In this document: positions 59,960 to 64,000 of the stretch, piece after piece
How the letters are laid out: each line of letters begins with the position of its first letter
Position numbering within the stretch: position 1 is the first letter of the stretch
Assembly (NCBI RefSeq): GCF_013347965.1
Contig: NZ_CP048810.1
Location: forward strand, 2,728,001-2,792,000
Direction: 5' to 3'
Length of the DNA stretch: 64,000 nucleotides
Source of the DNA: Pseudomonas bijieensis
Lineage (GTDB): Bacteria > Pseudomonadota > Gammaproteobacteria > Pseudomonadales > Pseudomonadaceae
Program-made: the position numbers and the translations under genes
Notes under the pieces: generated by a model
What the model saw: the letters and a program-made list of their open reading frames with translations, nothing else
The model's database searches: none
What the model was told of the DNA's origin: nothing

Positions 59960-61072
59960 TCACTGCTTGGGAGTATCGGCGGCCGCGACTTTCTTGGTAT
60001 CGGTGGCGGCTTTGGCCGGTTGGGGTTTCTTCGCCGCAGTAGTGGCCTTGGCTGGCGCTTTCTTCGCCGGAGCCTTGGCCGCGGCTTTTTTGGCCGGAGC
60101 CTTCTTGGCCGTTGAGGTCACGGCTTTTTTAGCCGCAGGCGCTGGGGCCGCGGCTGCGGGCTTCACGTCCTGGGCCGCCACCAGCGTCACCGGCGCAGGG
60201 GCCGGCATGTTGTACTTGCTCAGCAGCGCAACCATGGTGTTGGCCGGCGTGACCAGCAGTTCCACGCGACGGTTCAAGGCACGGCCTTCCACGCTGTCGT
60301 TGGCCGCACGAGGTGCCACTGCGCCCATGCCACGCAGCATCAGGCGATCACGTTGCAGGCCGCTGAGACGGAAAATCGCCGCCACGGACTGGGCACGCTC
60401 CTGGCTGAGCTTCAAGTTCGCAGGCGCGGCGCCCGAAGTATCGGCGTGGCCGAGGATCAGCACGGCGGTCTTCGGGTCGGCTTCAAGGATCTTCGCCACG
60501 CGTGTGAACGGGCCGAGGGTCACGGGCAGCAGCATGGCCGGACGGTCTGGGTTGAAGGAGCCGTCCACGGGCGCGGTGACCACCAACACGTTGTCGCGAC
60601 GTTCGAGTTCGAGCTTGCTGTCCTTGATGGCTGTGCGCAGCTTCGGTTCGTAGTCGTCGAGCCAGGCCTGGGTGACTTTCGGATCGGGCATCGGCACCGC
60701 CTTGGCGGTTTCCTGGTCCTTGCCGCCGAACGGCCACCACCACTTGCCGTTGCTTTCGGCTTCGGCCTTGGCAACGGCCGGCGCCTTGGCTTCAGGCTTG
60801 TCTTGAGGCTTGACGTCATCTTTCTTCGCGACGTCAGCAGCGTCATCGGAAGAGAACGGCCACCACCAGTGCGTAGCGCTCTCGGCCTTGGCTTGCGGAG
60901 CGACGGCGGCCGGTTTCAGGGGCGCCGCGGGTGTCGTTTCCTTGGCTACCACCTTGTCGGAAGAGCCGAACGGCCACCAGCTACTGCCGGCCTCGGCATC
61001 ATTTTGTGGGGTTTGTGCGCAACCGGTGATAGCGAAGCACAGCGCCAGAGCGAGGGTTTTATTCGATGACAT
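59960..61072 (-). CDS. OmpA-like lipoprotein with WWPF repeats and a Lys/Ala-rich tail
   Basis: This 370-residue protein has a lipoprotein signal (MSSNKTLALALCFAITGC) and three related tryptophan-rich repeats (SSWWPFGSSDK, THWWWPFSSDDAAD, GKWWWPFGGKDQE) linked by acidic/lysine segments. An OmpA peptidoglycan-binding domain follows (ILGHADTSGAAPANLKLSQE with RAQSVAAIF). A C-terminal stretch of about 90 residues built from KKAPAKKAA-type repeats resembles histone-H1-like tails. It probably links the outer membrane to peptidoglycan. The repeats and tail are unusual for the family. Confidence 0.85.
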   Translation of the reverse strand: MSSNKTLALALCFAITGCAQTPQNDAEAGSSWWPFGSSDKVVAKETTPAAPLKPAAVAPQAKAESATHWWWPFSSDDAADVAKKDDVKPQDKPEAKAPAVAKAEAESNGKWWWPFGGKDQETAKAVPMPDPKVTQAWLDDYEPKLRTAIKDSKLELERRDNVLVVTAPVDGSFNPDRPAMLLPVTLGPFTRVAKILEADPKTAVLILGHADTSGAAPANLKLSQERAQSVAAIFRLSGLQRDRLMLRGMGAVAPRAANDSVEGRALNRRVELLVTPANTMVALLSKYNMPAPAPVTLVAAQDVKPAAAAPAPAAKKAVTSTAKKAPAKKAAAKAPAKKAPAKATTAAKKPQPAKAATDTKKVAAADTPKQ

Positions 61073-61191
61073 TGGATATCCACAAAATGATCTAAATGAA
61101 AAAACAAAAGGCCATGTTCGGGCCGCATAAACAGACGCTTGGAAACTGAAAAGGACACGAGGTTCCGGTGTCCGCTGCCTTCAATGGCGTT

Positions 61192-62337
61192 TTACAGACA
61201 AGTGGCTAACACCCTCGCCAGGTTCTGCGCGCGCGGATCCATCAGCACATAAGGCCCGAGTGTGTTGGTCACGAAACCAAAGGCAACATCCTGTTCCGGA
61301 TCGGCAAACCCGATGGAGCCTCCCGCCCCCGGATGGCCGAATGCCCGTGGGCCGAGGCCGTAGGTCGCGTTCGGTACATCCGGTTGATCGAGCATGCAAC
61401 CCAGGCCGAAACGGGTCCGGGTCAACAGTGTCTTGTCCTCGCCGAGGCTGTGCTGGCGAGTCAGTTCGTCGAGCATTTCGCCTTCCAGCAGGCTGCCGTC
61501 CAACAGACCGGCGTAGAACCCGGCCAGGCTGCGGGCATTGCCGTGACCGTTGGCCGCCGGTTGCTGCATGCGTCGCCACTCCGGCTTGTTGGTGCTGGTC
61601 ATGATCGACGGCGGGTTGGTGAAGGCCCGGGTGGTCATGGCCGTGGGCTCGCGCATCGTCACCTGCAACAGGCGCTGGGCCGCTGCATCCCCCACGTTGC
61701 CTTTGCCACGGGCAATGTGGGCCACGCGATGAAACTCCTCATCGGCCAGGCCGACATGGAAATCCAGGCCCAATGGCTTGGCAACGCGGGCCACGATGGA
61801 GTCCCCCGGGCCACGCCCATCGGCCCGGCGCAGCAGCTCGCCGACCAGCCAGCCATAAGTGATCGCCGCGTAGCCATGGCCTTCGCCCGGCGTCCACCAC
61901 GGCGTTTCAGCGGCCAGGGCATCGACCATGGCTTGCCAATCATAAAGCGCCTCGGGCGGCAGCAATTCATGCAGAGCTGGTAGTCCAGCCTGATGGCAGA
62001 GCAACTGGCGCAGGGTGATAGATTGCTTGCCGGCGGCGGCAAATTCCGGCCAATAGCGGGCAACCGGGGCATCCAGTTGCAGCTTGCCTTCGGCTACCAG
62101 TTGCAAGGCAGTGACGGCGGTAAATGTCTTGGTGCAGGAAAACAGATTGGCGATGGTGTCGCTGTGCCAGGCTTCGCTGCCATCCTTATCGGCGGTACCG
62201 GCCCACAGATCGACGACAGTCCGGCCACCCACTTGAATGCACAACGCGGCGCCACGCTCCTGGGGATCATCGAACAGCGCCGCGAAGGCTTCACGCACCG
62301 CCTCGAACTGAAGTTCATAATGGCCTTGAATCTGCAC
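61192..62337 (-). CDS. serine hydrolase, class C beta-lactamase/esterase family
   Basis: This 381-residue protein has the SxxK active-site motif at Ser67-Lys70 (FSCTKTF) and the YxN-type tyrosine in GYAAITYGWLVGELL, which puts it with EstB-like esterases and penicillin-binding-fold hydrolases. The GTG at 62337 has an AAGGAG site six bases upstream, so I prefer it to the GTG at 62361. No signal peptide is evident, so the protein is probably cytoplasmic. The substrate is unknown. Confidence 0.84.
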   Translation of the reverse strand: MQIQGHYELQFEAVREAFAALFDDPQERGAALCIQVGGRTVVDLWAGTADKDGSEAWHSDTIANLFSCTKTFTAVTALQLVAEGKLQLDAPVARYWPEFAAAGKQSITLRQLLCHQAGLPALHELLPPEALYDWQAMVDALAAETPWWTPGEGHGYAAITYGWLVGELLRRADGRGPGDSIVARVAKPLGLDFHVGLADEEFHRVAHIARGKGNVGDAAAQRLLQVTMREPTAMTTRAFTNPPSIMTSTNKPEWRRMQQPAANGHGNARSLAGFYAGLLDGSLLEGEMLDELTRQHSLGEDKTLLTRTRFGLGCMLDQPDVPNATYGLGPRAFGHPGAGGSIGFADPEQDVAFGFVTNTLGPYVLMDPRAQNLARVLATCL

Positions 62338-62463
62338 CCGCAACTCCTTTGAAACAAACACTTTTTAAAGTGCTGGCATTGTTTCAGCCATTCAGGCTTT
62401 TGGGAACCGCCGCAAGACGGCTGACCGGACTGACACAGCCCCCGTCAAGCAAATCACCAGAAT

Positions 62464-64000
62464 CTAGGAAATCTCCCGCCGAAACGGTGGCAGCGCATTG
62501 AGGATCGCCTTGCCGTAGCGCTGGGTTACCAGCCTGCGGTCAAGCAAGGTGATGGTGCCGCGGTCCTCTTCGGTACGCAGCAAGCGGCCACAGGCCTGGA
62601 CCAGTTTCAGCGATGCGTCCGGCACGGAGATTTCCATGAACGGGTTGCCGCCACGGGCTTCGATCCACTCGGCCAGCGCGGCTTCCACCGGATCGTCAGG
62701 GACGGAGAACGGGATCTTGGCGATCACCACGTGCTCGCAATAGGCACCGGGCAAATCCACGCCTTCGGCAAAACTCGCCAGGCCGAAGAGCACGCTGGAG
62801 TCCCCGCCGTCGACCCGCGCCTTGTGCTTGTTCAGGGTTTCCTGCTTCGACAGGTTGCCCTGGATGAACACCTGTTTGCGCCAGTCACGGTCAAGCCCAT
62901 CGAACACGTCCTGCATCTGTTTACGCGAGGAAAACAACACCAGGGTGCCCCGCGAGCCTTCCACCAATTCCGGCAAGTCACGAATGATCGCCGCAGTGTG
63001 GGCGGCGGCATCCCGTGGGTCGGCCTTGAGGTCTGGCACCCGCAACACGCCGGCATCGGCGTGATGGAAGGGGCTCGGAACCACCGCGGTCACGGCTTTC
63101 TTCGGCAGGCCGGCGCGCATGCGGAAACGGTCGAACGTGCCCAGGGCGGTCAGCGTGGCGGATGTCACCAACGCGCCGTAGGCCACGTTCCACAGATTGC
63201 GACGCAGCATTTCCGCCGCCAGGATCGGGCTGGCATTGACCTCGATGTCGAACAGCGAACCGCTCTCGGCCAGGGTCAGCCACCGCGCCATCGGCGGGTT
63301 GTCCTCCGGGTCTTCGGCGGTGAAGGCCGTCCACAGTTCCCAGTTGCCCTGGGAGCGGGACAACAGGCTGCCAAATAGCGGGTACCATTCCTCGGCCTGG
63401 TTGCTGGCGATGCCGATGTTGACCTCGCCATCCATGCCTTCCTTGAGCAGGTCGGTCAGGCGGGTGAACAGATCGGTCAGGCGGGCGAAGCCTTTCTTGA
63501 GCTCGATGCCCATTTCGCGCATGTGTTCAGGAATCACCCCGCCGACGAAGCGATGGCGTGGCCGCTCGCGGCCCTCGACGTCTTCGCCGGGCTTGAAGTC
63601 GGCCACTTGCTCGCAGGCGGTGAACATGAACTGCTGGTTCGTCTTGATTTCCCGCGCCAGCTCCGGCACTTGCTCGATGAACTTGCCCAGGTCACCCGGC
63701 AATGGATGCTGGGCCAGCAGTTTGGTGAGGTTCTTGGCGGTGGTTTCCAGCCAGTCGGCGGTGGAGCGTAGCCGGGTGTAATGGGCGAAATGGCCGATGG
63801 CCTTGTCCGGCAGGTGATGGCCTTCGTCGAATACGTAGATCGTGTCGCGCGGGTCCGGCAGCACCGCGCCACCGCCCAGGGCCAGGTCGGCCAGGACCAT
63901 GTCGTGGTTGGTGACGATGACGTCGACCTTGCCCATGCCTTCGCGGGCCTTGTAGAAGGCGCACTGGCCGAAGTTCGGGCAATGGCGGTTGGTGCATTGG
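62464..64000 (-). CDS. dinG: ATP-dependent DNA helicase DinG type, N-terminus outside window
   Basis: About 512 C-terminal residues are visible and end RREIS. An iron-sulfur cysteine cluster is seen at the edge (CTNRHCPNFGQC), followed by VIVTNHDMVLADLALGGG, the Walker B/DEAH-like VFDEGHHL, helicase motif V/VI segments (SFAEGVDLPGAYCEHVVIAK, QACGRLLRTEEDRGTITLLD) and a LVLFSSRKQM element. These identify the XPD-like DinG group, which unwinds DNA with a 4Fe-4S domain. The Walker A motif is beyond the window. Confidence 0.9.
   Translation of the reverse strand, partial: QCTNRHCPNFGQCAFYKAREGMGKVDVIVTNHDMVLADLALGGGAVLPDPRDTIYVFDEGHHLPDKAIGHFAHYTRLRSTADWLETTAKNLTKLLAQHPLPGDLGKFIEQVPELAREIKTNQQFMFTACEQVADFKPGEDVEGRERPRHRFVGGVIPEHMREMGIELKKGFARLTDLFTRLTDLLKEGMDGEVNIGIASNQAEEWYPLFGSLLSRSQGNWELWTAFTAEDPEDNPPMARWLTLAESGSLFDIEVNASPILAAEMLRRNLWNVAYGALVTSATLTALGTFDRFRMRAGLPKKAVTAVVPSPFHHADAGVLRVPDLKADPRDAAAHTAAIIRDLPELVEGSRGTLVLFSSRKQMQDVFDGLDRDWRKQVFIQGNLSKQETLNKHKARVDGGDSSVLFGLASFAEGVDLPGAYCEHVVIAKIPFSVPDDPVEAALAEWIEARGGNPFMEISVPDASLKLVQACGRLLRTEEDRGTITLLDRRLVTQRYGKAILNALPPFRREIS

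Overview
The window is a chromosomal segment of a fluorescent-group Pseudomonas. It has high GC content and Entner-Doudoroff glucose catabolism with HexR and GltR-type control. It also carries an arc arginine-deiminase operon, a bra branched-chain amino acid operon and many intergenic REP palindromes of the type that begins TGTGGGAGC. The species cannot be fixed from the sequence alone.

Positions 1-20050 hold the glucose-uptake and Entner-Doudoroff locus. From left to right it contains eda (cut by the window edge), pgl and zwf in one minus-strand operon, then divergent hexR. An IS110-family (IS1111-like) element follows, then a hexose-6-phosphate mutarotase, the porin gene oprB, the glucose ABC transporter gtsDCBA (minus strand), an AGE-family sugar epimerase/isomerase, the two-component pair gltR/gtrS, glk, edd and divergent gap. 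Glucose would enter through OprB and GtsABCD, be phosphorylated by Glk, and pass through Zwf, Pgl, Edd and Eda to glyceraldehyde-3-phosphate and Gap. HexR-like operators lie in front of zwf/hexR and between edd and gap. A shared promoter module lies in front of gtsA and the epimerase gene.

Positions 20200-25900 hold a Fur-box-associated haem-uptake cell-surface signalling set: an ECF sigma factor, a FecR-type anti-sigma factor, a TonB-dependent haem receptor with an N-terminal signalling domain, a haem oxygenase and a DUF454 membrane protein. A CoA-transferase gene and an ArcD-like transporter gene follow, each with a +1 frameshift in a G/C homopolymer. The intact arcD-arcA-arcB-arcC operon comes next, with an ANR-type box upstream.

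Positions 34200-40400 hold a DUF5064 gene, a small membrane-protein gene, divergent pobR/pobA (4-hydroxybenzoate) and two MFS transporters. Positions 40731-42884 encode a solitary protein with clear tubulin/FtsZ GTPase-fold motifs, which is the most unusual gene in the window. After it come a DUF2288 gene, the braCDEFG operon, and a four-gene set whose families match bufferin (copper-binding RiPP) loci: DUF2282 precursor, DUF692/MNIO enzyme, DUF2063 partner and DoxX.

The right end carries a LysR/atypical-SDR pair, a lipoprotein, a large FAD oxidoreductase, a PLP cysteine-synthase-like enzyme, nhaA, a glycine-zipper lipoprotein, a small membrane protein, pdxH, an OmpA-like lipoprotein with three tryptophan-rich repeats, a serine hydrolase and a 3'-partial dinG-type helicase gene. 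Glk, the CoA-transferase and the ArcD-like gene each look as though they carry one extra base in a G/C run, so either real decay or a homopolymer assembly error must be considered. I saw no tRNA, rRNA or CRISPR array.
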